Under the pieces are notes generated by a model, which did not search any database, was not told the origin of the DNA, and saw nothing but the letters and a program-made list of their open reading frames with translations. Position numbers and translations under genes: made by a program. Positions 40,494 to 49,601 of a stretch of DNA of 64,000 nt are shown here, piece after piece (the first letter of the stretch is position 1; every line of letters begins with the position of its first letter). The stretch is from an uncultured Alistipes sp. (GTDB lineage: Bacteria; Bacteroidota; Bacteroidia; Bacteroidales; Rikenellaceae), in NCBI GenBank assembly GCA_938014215.1, contig CALLRW010000032.1, positions 87,770 through 151,769 on the forward strand. The letters run 5' to 3'.

Positions 40494-41474
40494 ATGGCAA
40501 ATCCGAATATTCAAACCGCCTACGGCGGCGAAGTCCTCGACCAGATTCTGGTCATGGCCGCCACGGGCAATCAGCTCTTCGAGAAGGGGCTGATCCACAT
40601 GGAGACGAGCATCGGCGATAAATTCTACATCCCGCGTCTCCAGCTTTCGAAGCTGCTGCAGAAGCGCGTCGAGATGCCCAAGAGCGAGAACTCGAAGGGC
40701 GAGTTCAAGATCGACGAGCGTCTTCTGAAGCCCGAGGACATCATGGTCTACACGGAGTTCAACCCGCGATCGTTCGAGAAGTTCTGGAAAAAGTGGCAGC
40801 CGACGGGCAACCTCGTGTTCCGGCAGCTTCCGAGCGACGTGCAGGTGACGCTTCTGAGCGAGGTGCTCAAGCAGGTCGGCACGGAGCTGGGCTATCATTT
40901 CATTCAGGGCGTGTCGGGCGATGGCGAGGAGCAGTTCTTCAACGGCATCCTCACGCGCATGCTGGCCGATCCCGATGTGGTGAAGGCGACCTGTGCGGAG
41001 ACGAGCCAGATCAAGCGTCTGCGCGCCGTCTGGGAGAAGACGGCGGATAAGGTTCGCGATCAGGCGAACTTCACTTTCCTGATGTCGTCCGCCGACTTCG
41101 ACAAGTACGACAACGAGCTCACGGATCTGCATCACAAGGGCGCCGATCCGACCTCGACGAACATCGCCCGCTTCAAGGGCAAGCGCATCGCTGCGCTGAA
41201 CGACTGGCCCGACGGCGTGATCGTCGGTACGATCTGCTCGCTGGGCACGGATTCGAACCTCTACGCGGGCTGCAACCTCGCCGACGACTACGAGTGCCTA
41301 CAGGTCGACAAGGTGCAGGCCAGCGGCGAACTGTACTTCATCAAGATGCTGATGAAGGCCGACACGCAGATCGCATGGGGTCAGCTGGTGACGCTGCTCG
41401 ACTGCCGCGCCGGAGAAGAGCCGTCGGACGACCAGAAGGGTGATCAGAATGGCGACGAGGAGGTCGTCGGATAA
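40494..41474 (+). CDS. Major capsid protein
   Basis: A 326-residue protein, start ATG 40494 (MANPNIQTAYGGEVLDQILVM). Order after the protease/scaffold gene, length and composition fit an HK97-fold capsid of the Mu T-like group found in Bacteroidota. Stretches LFEKGLIHMETSIGDKFYIPRLQLSKLLQKR and RFKGKRIAALNDWPDGVIVGTIC are typical. An acidic tail (DDQKGDQNGDEEVVG) closes it. The assignment is by position and length, not by a motif. Confidence 0.82.
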   Translation: MANPNIQTAYGGEVLDQILVMAATGNQLFEKGLIHMETSIGDKFYIPRLQLSKLLQKRVEMPKSENSKGEFKIDERLLKPEDIMVYTEFNPRSFEKFWKKWQPTGNLVFRQLPSDVQVTLLSEVLKQVGTELGYHFIQGVSGDGEEQFFNGILTRMLADPDVVKATCAETSQIKRLRAVWEKTADKVRDQANFTFLMSSADFDKYDNELTDLHHKGADPTSTNIARFKGKRIAALNDWPDGVIVGTICSLGTDSNLYAGCNLADDYECLQVDKVQASGELYFIKMLMKADTQIAWGQLVTLLDCRAGEEPSDDQKGDQNGDEEVVG

Positions 41475-41504
41475 TCGAATACGAACGCATTAAACTGAAA
41501 GATT

Positions 41505-41861
41505 ATGAAAGCTAAACTGAAAGTGCTGGTTCCGTTCACGGACAAGAACGACCGCACGGTACGCTACAAGGAAGGCGATACGGTCTCCTTCGACGACATC
41601 GAGCGCGTCAACGATCTTGTCGCGCGCAAAGTCTGCCGTCTCGAAGCCTTCGAGGCCGAGAAGCCGGAGGCTGCTGCAGCCAACGAGATCGCCGTCGGTG
41701 ACAAGAGCTATCCTCTCGCCGCCGTGAAGGTCGCGCTGGAAGCCATCGGCGTCACCGTTTCGAAGAATGCGGGTGTTCCGGCCGTCGGCAAGGCCGTTGC
41801 AGGGCTGACCAACGACGAGCGTGCGAAGCTGGCGGAGACCCTGACCGCATCGGAGGAGTAA
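41505..41861 (+). CDS. Small structural protein, unknown
   Basis: A 118-residue acidic protein (MKAKLKVLVPFTDKNDRTVRYKEGDTVSFDDIERVNDLVAR), with an alanine-rich segment EKPEAAAANE. The start resembles head-fibre or head-tail accessory proteins that open with KVLKPFTDK..YKEGD. It lies between capsid and lysis genes. The role is inferred only from position. Confidence 0.65.
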   Translation: MKAKLKVLVPFTDKNDRTVRYKEGDTVSFDDIERVNDLVARKVCRLEAFEAEKPEAAAANEIAVGDKSYPLAAVKVALEAIGVTVSKNAGVPAVGKAVAGLTNDERAKLAETLTASEE

Positions 41862-41874
41862 CCGGGCATAGCGT

Positions 41875-42375
41875 ATGACACCTTCGGAATTCAAGCGTAC
41901 TTACTATCCGGCCATCGAGCGCGTCTGTGCCGGGACAGGGCTTCATCCGCTCTTCGTCGCGGCGCAGGCTGCGCTCGAGACGGGCTGGGGCAAGCATGCC
42001 ATCGGCAACAACCTCTTCGGCATCACGGCCGGCGACAAGTGGACGGGCAAGCGTCGGATCGTGCGCACGACGGAATACTTCCGGGACGACCGTCAGGGCG
42101 GCAATTTCGTCCGCGTGCATTCGATTACGCCGTTGGCCGACGGACGCTACCGCTACGACGTCGACCGTGCCTTCCGCGACTACGACACGGTGGAGGAGTG
42201 CCTGCGCGACCACTTCAAGGTCTTGTCTGCGAAACGCTACGCTGCAGCGATGCCGTATCGCGACGATGTGCGGCGGTTCGCCTGCGAGGTCGCAAAGGCC
42301 GGCTATTGCACGGCCGATCCGGCGGTGTATGCCGACAGCATCGCGAAAATCGCACGCATGATCGAGCGGGCTTAA
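41875..42375 (+). CDS. Endolysin, glucosaminidase (GH73-like)
   Basis: A 166-residue peptidoglycan hydrolase: HPLFVAAQAALETGWGKHAIGNNLFGITAG with the catalytic Glu in ALETGWG, then the strand pair RRIVRTTEYFRDDRQGG and FRDYDTVEECLRDHFKVLS. It cleaves the glycan backbone at lysis. There is no signal peptide, so it needs a holin. The next two genes are membrane proteins, consistent with a lysis cassette. Confidence 0.9.
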   Translation: MTPSEFKRTYYPAIERVCAGTGLHPLFVAAQAALETGWGKHAIGNNLFGITAGDKWTGKRRIVRTTEYFRDDRQGGNFVRVHSITPLADGRYRYDVDRAFRDYDTVEECLRDHFKVLSAKRYAAAMPYRDDVRRFACEVAKAGYCTADPAVYADSIAKIARMIERA

Positions 42376-42394
42376 CTTCAATAGAAACAGAGAA

Positions 42395-42961
42395 ATGGAT
42401 AGCGTAGTGATGCAAATACTGGCGTGGGCGCTTCCGAGCGGCTTCTTGTCATCCGTGGTGACATGGCTGGTCACGCGCCGTCAGCGGAATAACGATTTTC
42501 TGGCGTCGCTGCAAAAGTCCATTGACCTGCTGACGGAGAAGTACACCGAGACGCTCAATGAAAACGTGCGTCTGCAAGCGGATAACGCCCACCTGCTGGC
42601 CAATCAGAAAGTCATGGAGGAGAAGATCGACGCCCTGAATAAAAAGATCGATCAGTTAACCAAACAGCTCAAAACACAGAATGAAAAATCGAATTCGGGG
42701 AATTCCCCTCGTAGTGCTCCTCGTCGCTCTGCTGATGGCGGCGTGCGGAGCAATCAAGAACACGACGAGCGAGCAGACGGCCTCGTCGGAGCAGAGCAGC
42801 TTCGGCGTGCAGCTCGAAGCGCAGGCCGCCACCGTTCGCGACACGCATCGGCATGCGCAGCAGCAGACGCAGACGGACTCGACGACAACACGCCGGGAGT
42901 ATGCGGAACCGGTTCCGGAGGAGCGGACGGACATGACGATTCCGACGCAGAGCCTCCTTGA
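42395..42961 (+). CDS. Membrane/coiled-coil protein, possible inner-membrane spanin or holin
   Basis: 188 residues are open, but only the first 98 look natural. An N-terminal membrane helix (QILAWALPSGFLSSVVTWLVT) is followed by a long coiled coil (KYTETLNENVRLQADNAHLLANQKVMEEKIDALNKKIDQLTKQLK). After residue 98 the frame overlaps the next gene for 281 bp and becomes Ala/Asp/Gly/Arg-rich. The architecture fits an i-spanin followed by an overlapping lipoprotein, or a truncated product. It follows the endolysin by 19 bp. Confidence 0.6.
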   Translation: MDSVVMQILAWALPSGFLSSVVTWLVTRRQRNNDFLASLQKSIDLLTEKYTETLNENVRLQADNAHLLANQKVMEEKIDALNKKIDQLTKQLKTQNEKSNSGNSPRSAPRRSADGGVRSNQEHDERADGLVGAEQLRRAARSAGRHRSRHASACAAADADGLDDNTPGVCGTGSGGADGHDDSDAEPP

Positions 42962-43349
42962 TCTTCCCGACGGCGCGAAGTACAGTGCACAGAACGGCCG
43001 TGCGAGCATCGAGGCCGAGCGTCAGGGCGACAAGATCGTCGTTCGGGGCAGATGCGACAGCATCGCCCGGCGCTGCACCTACTTCGAGAACCGCGTCTTC
43101 CGACAACGCGTCCTTATCGATTCGCTCACGGCTCGGCTGGATGAGATGCAGGCATACCGTGCACGCGCCGACTCGCTGCTGTTGGCCGCAGTTCTGACCC
43201 AACGAACGGTCGAGCGCACGAAACGGCCGCCCGCCACATGGTATCGGTGGCTGCTTGCAGGCTTCCTTGCGGGAGGGACTGCGACGGCTTTGCTTACGAA
43301 AACCAACCCGCTGAAAAGTATTGTAAAACTCATTAAAAACATCGTGTAA
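42681..43349 (+). CDS. Lipoprotein with C-terminal membrane helix, lysis region
   Basis: A 222-residue protein with a lipobox (VVLLVALLMAAC, Cys21), a helical middle and a C-terminal membrane segment (WYRWLLAGFLAGGTATALLTK) with a basic end. It starts inside the previous gene in another frame, as outer spanins do, but is much longer than Rz1. A link between outer and inner membrane is plausible. Function is inferred. Confidence 0.68.
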   Translation: MKNRIRGIPLVVLLVALLMAACGAIKNTTSEQTASSEQSSFGVQLEAQAATVRDTHRHAQQQTQTDSTTTRREYAEPVPEERTDMTIPTQSLLDLPDGAKYSAQNGRASIEAERQGDKIVVRGRCDSIARRCTYFENRVFRQRVLIDSLTARLDEMQAYRARADSLLLAAVLTQRTVERTKRPPATWYRWLLAGFLAGGTATALLTKTNPLKSIVKLIKNIV

Positions 43350-43350
43350 T

Positions 43351-43881
43351 ATGGCAGACAGCACACAGCAGACCCCTGCATCGGAACACGACGGGTTCAT
43401 CTACGGTCTCGAATCTTTCGTCTTCGACGGCAAGGAGTTGGGGCTTATCAGCAACGACGGTCTGGATTGGGGCGGCGACGAACCGTCGACGAATAAAATC
43501 TGGGCTGCACAGAAACGTTCGGCTCCTGTGAAGGAGATCGAAGAGAATCCCGGCACGAGCGAGATCGAATTCGACCTGATCGAACTCAAGCCCGCGAACC
43601 TCGTGCAGGTGATGGGCGGTACGACCTCTAAAAACGGCAAGAAGTGGAACGCGCCCTCGAAGCGCATCAAACTGGAGGGGCCGGTTGTCATCCGCTCGGC
43701 GGACGGCTCCGAGACCGAAGCCGCAAAGGTTTCGCTTCTGGCCTATCCGCGCGGCAAGTACGACTATTCGGACGTGATGAAGATTCACTGCAAGGCAACC
43801 TTCCTGCTGCCGGATGATTCCGCAGCATCGCCTTACGGCTTCGACTTCGCTCCGGACGAGGAAGAGGAAGTTGTCGGATAG
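43351..43881 (+). CDS. Tail tube protein (major tail protein)
   Basis: A 176-residue acidic beta protein, starting 1 bp after the previous stop codon. GLISNDGLDWGGDEPSTNKIWAAQKRSAPVKEIEENPGTSEIEFDLIELKPANLVQVMGG has the look of siphovirus tail tube proteins. It stands directly before the tail chaperone and tape measure. No sheath gene is near, so the tail is probably non-contractile, unlike Mu itself. Confidence 0.72.
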   Translation: MADSTQQTPASEHDGFIYGLESFVFDGKELGLISNDGLDWGGDEPSTNKIWAAQKRSAPVKEIEENPGTSEIEFDLIELKPANLVQVMGGTTSKNGKKWNAPSKRIKLEGPVVIRSADGSETEAAKVSLLAYPRGKYDYSDVMKIHCKATFLLPDDSAASPYGFDFAPDEEEEVVG

Positions 43882-43893
43882 CACCGTCGAGCG

Positions 43894-44373
43894 ATGAATG
43901 CGAATCCGCACATCGAAATTGAGGCAGCGGAGACTCTGCTGGACATCGGAGTCTCGCTGCCCTTTTTCAAAATCCCGTTTACCCGCAAGGTCGTGCGTCT
44001 GACGATGCGTCGGCCGTGTCTGGGCGGTCAAATACGCCTCGCACGGCTCTACCTCCAGACGGGCATCACCTACGAGCGGATGCTGGAGTTCACCAAGCAC
44101 GAGGAGCTGGCCTACATGGCGCTGCACGGGCGGCGAGTGTCGAAAATGGTGGCCCTGACGATTTGCCGGGGAGCTTTCTCTACGTGGCTGTTCTCCGGCC
44201 TTCTGGCATGGCTGCTGCGCTGGTTCGTCGATGACGAGTACCTGCGTGCCGCGAACATGCAGTTCCTGCGCCTGCTGGGGACGAAGTCTTTTATGAGTAT
44301 TATCAGATCGATCTCGACGGCGAACCCGATGAGACCGAGGCTGAGCCGCGAAAGAAGAAAAAAGGGGAGTTAA
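43894..44373 (+). CDS. Tail assembly chaperone, zero-frame product (G-like)
   Basis: A 159-residue product if no shift occurs. The body LGGQIRLARLYLQTGITYERMLEFTKHEELAYMALHGRRVSKMVALTICRG is helical and typical of small tail assembly chaperones. The last 30 zero-frame residues (TKSFMSIIRSIST...) look unnatural, which points to a shift at GGGG (44277-44280). Confidence 0.7.
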   Translation: MNANPHIEIEAAETLLDIGVSLPFFKIPFTRKVVRLTMRRPCLGGQIRLARLYLQTGITYERMLEFTKHEELAYMALHGRRVSKMVALTICRGAFSTWLFSGLLAWLLRWFVDDEYLRAANMQFLRLLGTKSFMSIIRSISTANPMRPRLSRERRKKGS

Positions 44374-44603
44374 AGACCGTCTACGAAGGTTCCCATAGCC
44401 CCTTCGGAATGGTGTGGCAGATCGCTGCCGCGACAGGCTGGAGCGTCCGATATATCCTCTGGGGAGTGAACTATCAGACGCTGCGCATGATGCTGGCAGA
44501 CGCGCCGCGCTACGTCAAGAAAAAAGAGAAGTCGCGAACGCTTTCCGGCTTCATACAATCGAGACTCAAGAAAACAAGTAAACCGCATGCCGAAACCCGT
44601 TGA
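43894..44603 (+). CDS. Tail assembly chaperone, -1 frameshift product (GT-like)
   Basis: Slippage back one base on GGG (44278-44280 to 44277-44279) joins the first 129 residues to a 107-residue downstream frame starting DEVFYEYYQIDLDGEPDE. That frame has an acidic/lysine linker and a conserved-looking FGMVWQIAAATGWSVRYILWGVNYQTLRMMLADAPRYV. It has no start codon before 44409, so it needs the shift. The place just before the tape-measure gene is where lambda-type phages use a -1 shift to make gpGT. The end overlaps the tape measure start by 17 bp. Confidence 0.62.
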
Positions 44604-47600
44604 AATAGAATTTTTGATGCGCGACAAGCTCTCCGGCGGCCTCGATGCCGTCGGGAAGTCTGCCGAGGCGCTCGGAGATCGTGTCGAGCGGGTTTCGCAA
44701 AGCATCACGGAGCGCATCGCGGCGCAGCGCGAACAGGTACGCTACGTCGAACAATGCCTGAAAGACCTGCGGCGTCAGTACGACCGGCTGGGGCCGGGCA
44801 AGGCGCAGACGGAGATGCGCGCGGAGATCGAAGCCTGTACGCGTGCGCTCGAAGAGGACAAAGCCGTGCTGAACGGACTTCGCAGCGAGCACGAAAAGAA
44901 CTCTGCGACGGCCCGCGGGCTTACGATGGAGCTGCGGCAGCTTCAGGGAGCAATGGCGAAGATGCGCCTCGAGGGGCGCCAGAACTCGCAGGAGTACCAG
45001 ACGATGGCACAGCGTGCCGCATTGTTGCAGGATACGCTGGGCGACCTGCGCACGCAGACGAAGATTCTCTCGCACGACAATGCCGGGCTTCAGGGCTTGA
45101 TAAGCGGTGCGAGCGGCGTTGCCGGGGCCTTCACGATGGCTACGGGCATCATGGGCGCCTTCGCGTCGGAGAACGAGAACCTCGTCAAGATTCAGACGCG
45201 CGTGCAGAGCGTGCTGGCCATCACGATGGGCTTGCAGCAGGTGATGAATGCCCTGAACAAAGATTCCGCCTTCCGGCTCGTGACGGTCGTCAAGATGAAG
45301 AACCTGCTGACGGCGGCCAATACTCGGCTGGCCGCGTCGCTGGGCATCTCGACGGCTGCGGCCTCGGCGCTCATGGCGACGCTGACGCTGGGGCTGTCGG
45401 CCGTCATCACGGGTCTGATCGTCCTGTGGGATCGTTATTCCGACTCGCAGGAGGCTGCTGCCGCCAAAGCCAAAGAGCGCGTGGAGATCGAGAAGGAGGG
45501 CCGTGCGCAGATGATCAAGACGCGCTTCGAGATCGACTCGACCCTGAAAAGCCTCAAGGAGTTCAACGGCACGAAGGAGCAGGAAAAGGCGAAGGTCGAA
45601 GAACTCAATCGTAAATACGGCGAGAGCTTCGGCTACTACAACACTATTGCCGAATGGTACGATGTGCTGCTTCAAAAGGGCGAAGCGTACATTCAGATGC
45701 TCTTTTTGCAGGCGAAGGTGCAGGCTCTCATCAATAAGGCTACCGAGGCGGACGAGCAGGTGAATACGCTTCAGGCTACTCCGGCCGATAAAGTCAAGGG
45801 CGCCACCGGCGGCTTCGGCCGTTGGATGGCCAAAGTGGGCGGCGCGCAGATGGGGATACTGCCCAGCGAGATGGATCGCGAGGTCGACAAGTCGAATGAG
45901 AAAGTAAAAGCGAGGTTGGTACAGGCCGCTCGGGAGCAGCGTGACGCCTACCTCGACGAGGCGAAGAAGCTGGTGGAGGACATCGCCGATCTGGGCAAGG
46001 AGTCCGGTCTCGGCGGGTTCATCGCGCCTCCGAAGGACGGCTCCGGCGATGTATCCAAGCTCACGCAGAACCTCGTGGATTACGAGACGAAGGCCCGCCG
46101 GCGCATCGAGGATACGCGCATTTCGCTGATGAAGGAGGGCTTCGAGAAGGAGCGCGCCGAGGCGCAGAATGCCTTCGAGCAGGAGAAAACTCGTATTGCC
46201 AAAGAGGAGCAGGAGCGGCTTCAGCTTTACGAGCGTCTGCGCAAGGCCGGCGGGAAGGTTACGCCGGGACAGAAAAGTACGATCCTTGCCCAAGCCGCCG
46301 CGCAGCGTGTGCAGGCGGCCCGGAAGCTCGACCATACGCTGGCCGAGATCGACAAGAAGGAAGAGAAGGCGGATGCGGATCACCTCGAGAACCTTCTCAA
46401 AACCTACAAGGATTACGCTACGGAGCGCGAGGATGCCGAGCGCAAGCACGATAAGGCCATTGCCGCGCTGCGGAGCCATCTGAGCGACGAGCGTCTGGCA
46501 GCGTTGGGCAAGCAGATGACGGATCGTTTCGTCGGTAATGTCGATCTGCTGGCCCGGCCGATGATCGACGCGGCGCGTCTGGCGGAGAAGGGGTGGCAGG
46601 ATGCCGGCGAGGGCATAGCTACGGTGTTCAGCTCCCAGTTCGGCATCGATGATGCTGCCGGCAGGCGCCACGAGATTCTCATCACGCCGATTCTCCCCAA
46701 CGGCGATGTCCTTTCGGAAGAGGAACTGAATGCGTACATCGACGAGTCACTGAACGGCGCCGAGGACATTCTGAAAGCCGATACGCTGGGTCTGGTGATC
46801 GCCGTCGATGTCGATCCGGACGGTACGGCGGGCGAGGCATTGCATCTGCTGCAGGAGAAGTACTACGCGCTCAAACAGGATATGGAGGGCAATGCTGCTT
46901 CCGATGCGCGTATCCGCCGTGCGCTCAAGGTCGCCGAAGATACGAAGAACCGGGAGCTGGCCGATCTGTCGAGCCTTCTTGCGAAATACCGGGATTTCGA
47001 GGCGCAGCGTGCGGAGATCAGGCGTCAGGGCAACGAGGATATCGCCGCGCTTGAAGAGCAGCGCACGGAGGCCAATTCGGAGCAGATCGACCGTGCCATC
47101 GCCGTAGCGCGTCAGAAGATCGAGGAGGGCATCCGCTCGGTGAACGACGCCGAGGCTGCGAGCGTCTCCAAAGACAACGGATTCCTCAAGCAGCTTTTCG
47201 GCGACTATTTGTCGATGTCGTTCGACAAACTGCGCGATCTGATCGCACAGGCCAAGCAGCTGCAGGCGTATCTGAACGGCAAGGGGTCTGCGGAGGGCAT
47301 CACTTTTATCTCCGCTGCGGAGCTGAAGAATATCGAGAAGAGTCCTGCGGAGTTGGACAAGCTGCGCAAGGCACTCGACAAGTTGCTCCAGACGGGCAAG
47401 AAGGGCGGAACCAACAAGTGGGAAAACATCTTCAAGACTTTCGAGAAAGGTCTGGCCGAACTCAAAGGTGCGAACGGGATCAAGGATATCTCCGGAGCTA
47501 TCGGGACTATCGGCGGCGCCGCGGCGGACGCTGCGGGGGAACTCGCCGCGATGTTCGATCAGATGGGCGATACTCAAACCGCGGATGCCATCAGCGGCGT

Positions 47601-48879
47601 GCAGCAGGTCATGAGCGCCGTGTCGAACATCGGTCAGGGGTTCGCCAAAGGCGGCATCGTAGGCGGTATCGGAGCTGCCATCGGCGAAGCGATGAACTTC
47701 ATCGGCCAAGCCTTCGCCGCCGAAGCCCGGCATCGTGAGGCACTGAAAGAGATCGAGCGTGCGAAACTCGACTTCCAGCGACAGTACAATCTCGCGCTGC
47801 TGGAGCAGAACCTGTTGCTGAAAGAGGCGACGAGTGTCTTCGGGGAGCGCCAGATCATGAAGGCGGCCAACGCCATGCAAGTTTACAAGGAGGCTCTTTC
47901 GCAGTTCGAAGCCGAAATGAAGGGCTCGGCTCCTACAATGAACTGGATCGAGCGCTTCACGGGCGACGCTTTTGGGACGTACGCAGCACGCATGGCGCAG
48001 TACCGGGAGGGCATCTACGGACTCGCTTCGGCCCAAATCGTCACAGGGCACAAAAAGACGGGGCTGTTCGGCTGGGGCAAAGGCAAGGATTTGTACAGCA
48101 GTATTCTCTCTGTCTATCCGGAGTTGATTGACGCGAATGGCGAACTGGATACTGCGATGCTCCAGACGATTCTCGACACGCGTAAGATGTCGGACGAGAC
48201 GCGCAAATATCTGGAGAACCTCATCGAGTTGAAGGGTGCGATGGACGAGGCGGAGCAGGCGTTGGAAGACTACCTGTCCTCGACTTTCGGGTCACTGGGC
48301 GACAGTGTGCTGGATCGTGTCCGCGACATGGCAAAAGGTGTCACGGGAGTCTACGGCGACATGTGCGACGACATCTCGTCCAAGCTCGAGGAGTTGGCCG
48401 AGCAGGTCGTCTACTCGCTGTTCTTCGCCGACAAGTTCGACAAGTTGCAGGACGACCTGAAATCGATCTACGCGAGCGGCAAGAGCGAAGAGGACATCGC
48501 CTACGACGTGATGGATCTGCTCGACGACTTCTACTCGGGTATAGGTTCGAATATGGACACTGCCGAGGCGTGGATGGAGGAGTTCGCGAAGCGCGCCGAG
48601 GAGATGGGGTACGAGCTGTGGAAGCCGGACGCGACCACGCAGAGCGGTAAGGCCGGAGCCTTCACGACCATGACGCAGGATCAGGGCTCGAAGCTCGAGG
48701 GGCTGATGACGTCGCTTCAAATGCACGGTGCGAGCGTCGACGACAAGATGGATGACATCGCCGAAGGTCTGGGCTCCTCGCTCGATGCGCTGAACAGAAT
48801 AGCGAAAAATACCGATACGTTGCCGCAGATATTGGCCTTGTGGCAGGCCATCAAGCGGGATGGTTTGAAAGCAAAATAG
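44587..48879 (+). CDS. Tape measure protein
   Basis: A 1430-residue protein, the long helical ruler of tail length. It has coiled coils at the N-terminus (about 40-140) and centre, a hydrophobic stretch near 175-200 and another near 250-285 (AASALMATLTLGLSAVITGLIVLW), and a Gly/Ala-rich hydrophobic region near 1000-1050 (FAKGGIVGGIGAAIGEAMNFIGQAFA). These are features of tape measures that reach the host membrane. By rough proportion a ruler of this length would give a tail of about 200 nm. Confidence 0.93.
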   Translation: MPKPVEIEFLMRDKLSGGLDAVGKSAEALGDRVERVSQSITERIAAQREQVRYVEQCLKDLRRQYDRLGPGKAQTEMRAEIEACTRALEEDKAVLNGLRSEHEKNSATARGLTMELRQLQGAMAKMRLEGRQNSQEYQTMAQRAALLQDTLGDLRTQTKILSHDNAGLQGLISGASGVAGAFTMATGIMGAFASENENLVKIQTRVQSVLAITMGLQQVMNALNKDSAFRLVTVVKMKNLLTAANTRLAASLGISTAAASALMATLTLGLSAVITGLIVLWDRYSDSQEAAAAKAKERVEIEKEGRAQMIKTRFEIDSTLKSLKEFNGTKEQEKAKVEELNRKYGESFGYYNTIAEWYDVLLQKGEAYIQMLFLQAKVQALINKATEADEQVNTLQATPADKVKGATGGFGRWMAKVGGAQMGILPSEMDREVDKSNEKVKARLVQAAREQRDAYLDEAKKLVEDIADLGKESGLGGFIAPPKDGSGDVSKLTQNLVDYETKARRRIEDTRISLMKEGFEKERAEAQNAFEQEKTRIAKEEQERLQLYERLRKAGGKVTPGQKSTILAQAAAQRVQAARKLDHTLAEIDKKEEKADADHLENLLKTYKDYATEREDAERKHDKAIAALRSHLSDERLAALGKQMTDRFVGNVDLLARPMIDAARLAEKGWQDAGEGIATVFSSQFGIDDAAGRRHEILITPILPNGDVLSEEELNAYIDESLNGAEDILKADTLGLVIAVDVDPDGTAGEALHLLQEKYYALKQDMEGNAASDARIRRALKVAEDTKNRELADLSSLLAKYRDFEAQRAEIRRQGNEDIAALEEQRTEANSEQIDRAIAVARQKIEEGIRSVNDAEAASVSKDNGFLKQLFGDYLSMSFDKLRDLIAQAKQLQAYLNGKGSAEGITFISAAELKNIEKSPAELDKLRKALDKLLQTGKKGGTNKWENIFKTFEKGLAELKGANGIKDISGAIGTIGGAAADAAGELAAMFDQMGDTQTADAISGVQQVMSAVSNIGQGFAKGGIVGGIGAAIGEAMNFIGQAFAAEARHREALKEIERAKLDFQRQYNLALLEQNLLLKEATSVFGERQIMKAANAMQVYKEALSQFEAEMKGSAPTMNWIERFTGDAFGTYAARMAQYREGIYGLASAQIVTGHKKTGLFGWGKGKDLYSSILSVYPELIDANGELDTAMLQTILDTRKMSDETRKYLENLIELKGAMDEAEQALEDYLSSTFGSLGDSVLDRVRDMAKGVTGVYGDMCDDISSKLEELAEQVVYSLFFADKFDKLQDDLKSIYASGKSEEDIAYDVMDLLDDFYSGIGSNMDTAEAWMEEFAKRAEEMGYELWKPDATTQSGKAGAFTTMTQDQGSKLEGLMTSLQMHGASVDDKMDDIAEGLGSSLDALNRIAKNTDTLPQILALWQAIKRDGLKAK

Positions 48880-48883
48880 CGAT

Positions 48884-49339
48884 ATGGATGTACTGAAAGG
48901 ACTTTTGCTAATCAATGACGTCGACCCGTTCGATGCCTACGGGGCGTTCCTCGCGGAGGACAAGCCCGGCGACATGAAGAACTACTCGTCGCTGCTGAAA
49001 CCCGCAGCGGTCAAGACGCAGAAGGAGGTGTCGTTGCGGGAACGTCACGGCGTGACGGTTCCCTCGACTATCGTGCAGCGCCGCGAGGCCCGTGACGTAT
49101 CGCTGCAGTTCGCCATCTTGGCCGCCGACAGGGAGGAGTTCCTGTCGCGCTATGCGTCTTTCGTCGAGATGCTCCAGACGGGCGAGGAGGGGTGGCTTGA
49201 TTTCTACTTCCCGGAGATGAACCGCCACTTCCACCTGTTCTACCGCGAGGCGTCGGACTATAAGCAGTTGACGGATTTCGAGGGCGAGGTCGCCGGCAAG
49301 TTCACGGTGAAATTTCGCGAGCCTTTGCCGTCGTTTTAA
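48884..49339 (+). CDS. Distal tail-like protein
   Basis: A 151-residue protein right after the tape measure. LFYREASDYKQLTDFEGEVAGKFTVKFREPLPSF and SLQFAILAADREEFLSRYASFVEMLQTGEEGWLDFYFPEMNRHF suggest a distal tail (Dit) N-terminal beta domain. Position supports the tail tip. No motif confirms it. Confidence 0.65.
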   Translation: MDVLKGLLLINDVDPFDAYGAFLAEDKPGDMKNYSSLLKPAAVKTQKEVSLRERHGVTVPSTIVQRREARDVSLQFAILAADREEFLSRYASFVEMLQTGEEGWLDFYFPEMNRHFHLFYREASDYKQLTDFEGEVAGKFTVKFREPLPSF

Positions 49340-49344
49340 CCCCA

Positions 49345-49372
49345 TTCAAACGCCGTTCGAACGGCATTCGAA
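49345..49372. repeat. TTCRAACG array with three units, abutting a start codon
   Basis: TTCAAA 49345, TTCGAA 49356, TTCGAA 49367, exactly 11 bp apart. A 14-bp palindrome GCCGTTCGAACGGC (49352-49365) results. The ATG follows at 49374. Confidence 0.65.
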
Positions 49373-49373
49373 C

Positions 49374-49601
49374 ATGAAGATAGGAAAAGATAAGATCAAG
49401 CATTTCGCCGTCTGCTTCGCAGTCGTCTTCGCGCTGGGCGCGCCCGGCGTTTGGCTGGCTGCGGGATTGGCTCTGGGCAAGGAGTACGGCGACAAGAACG
49501 CCTCCGGCAACCATTGGTGCTGGTGGGATTTGTCGGCGGATGCCCTCGGCATCGCTGCTGGATACGGATGTTGCTGGCTGCTCATGAAACTATGGAACTG
49601 A
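49374..49601 (+). CDS. Small YfiM/DUF2279-like membrane protein
   Basis: A 75-residue protein. DKIKHFAVCFAVVFALGAPGVWLAAGLALGKEYGDKNASGNHWCWWDLSADALGIAAGYG resembles the YfiM/DUF2279 group of small lipoprotein-like or membrane proteins: a KH..F helix and a D..D..A pattern. It interrupts the tail genes and could be a lysis or exclusion factor. It overlaps the next gene by 10 bp. Confidence 0.7.
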   Translation: MKIGKDKIKHFAVCFAVVFALGAPGVWLAAGLALGKEYGDKNASGNHWCWWDLSADALGIAAGYGCCWLLMKLWN

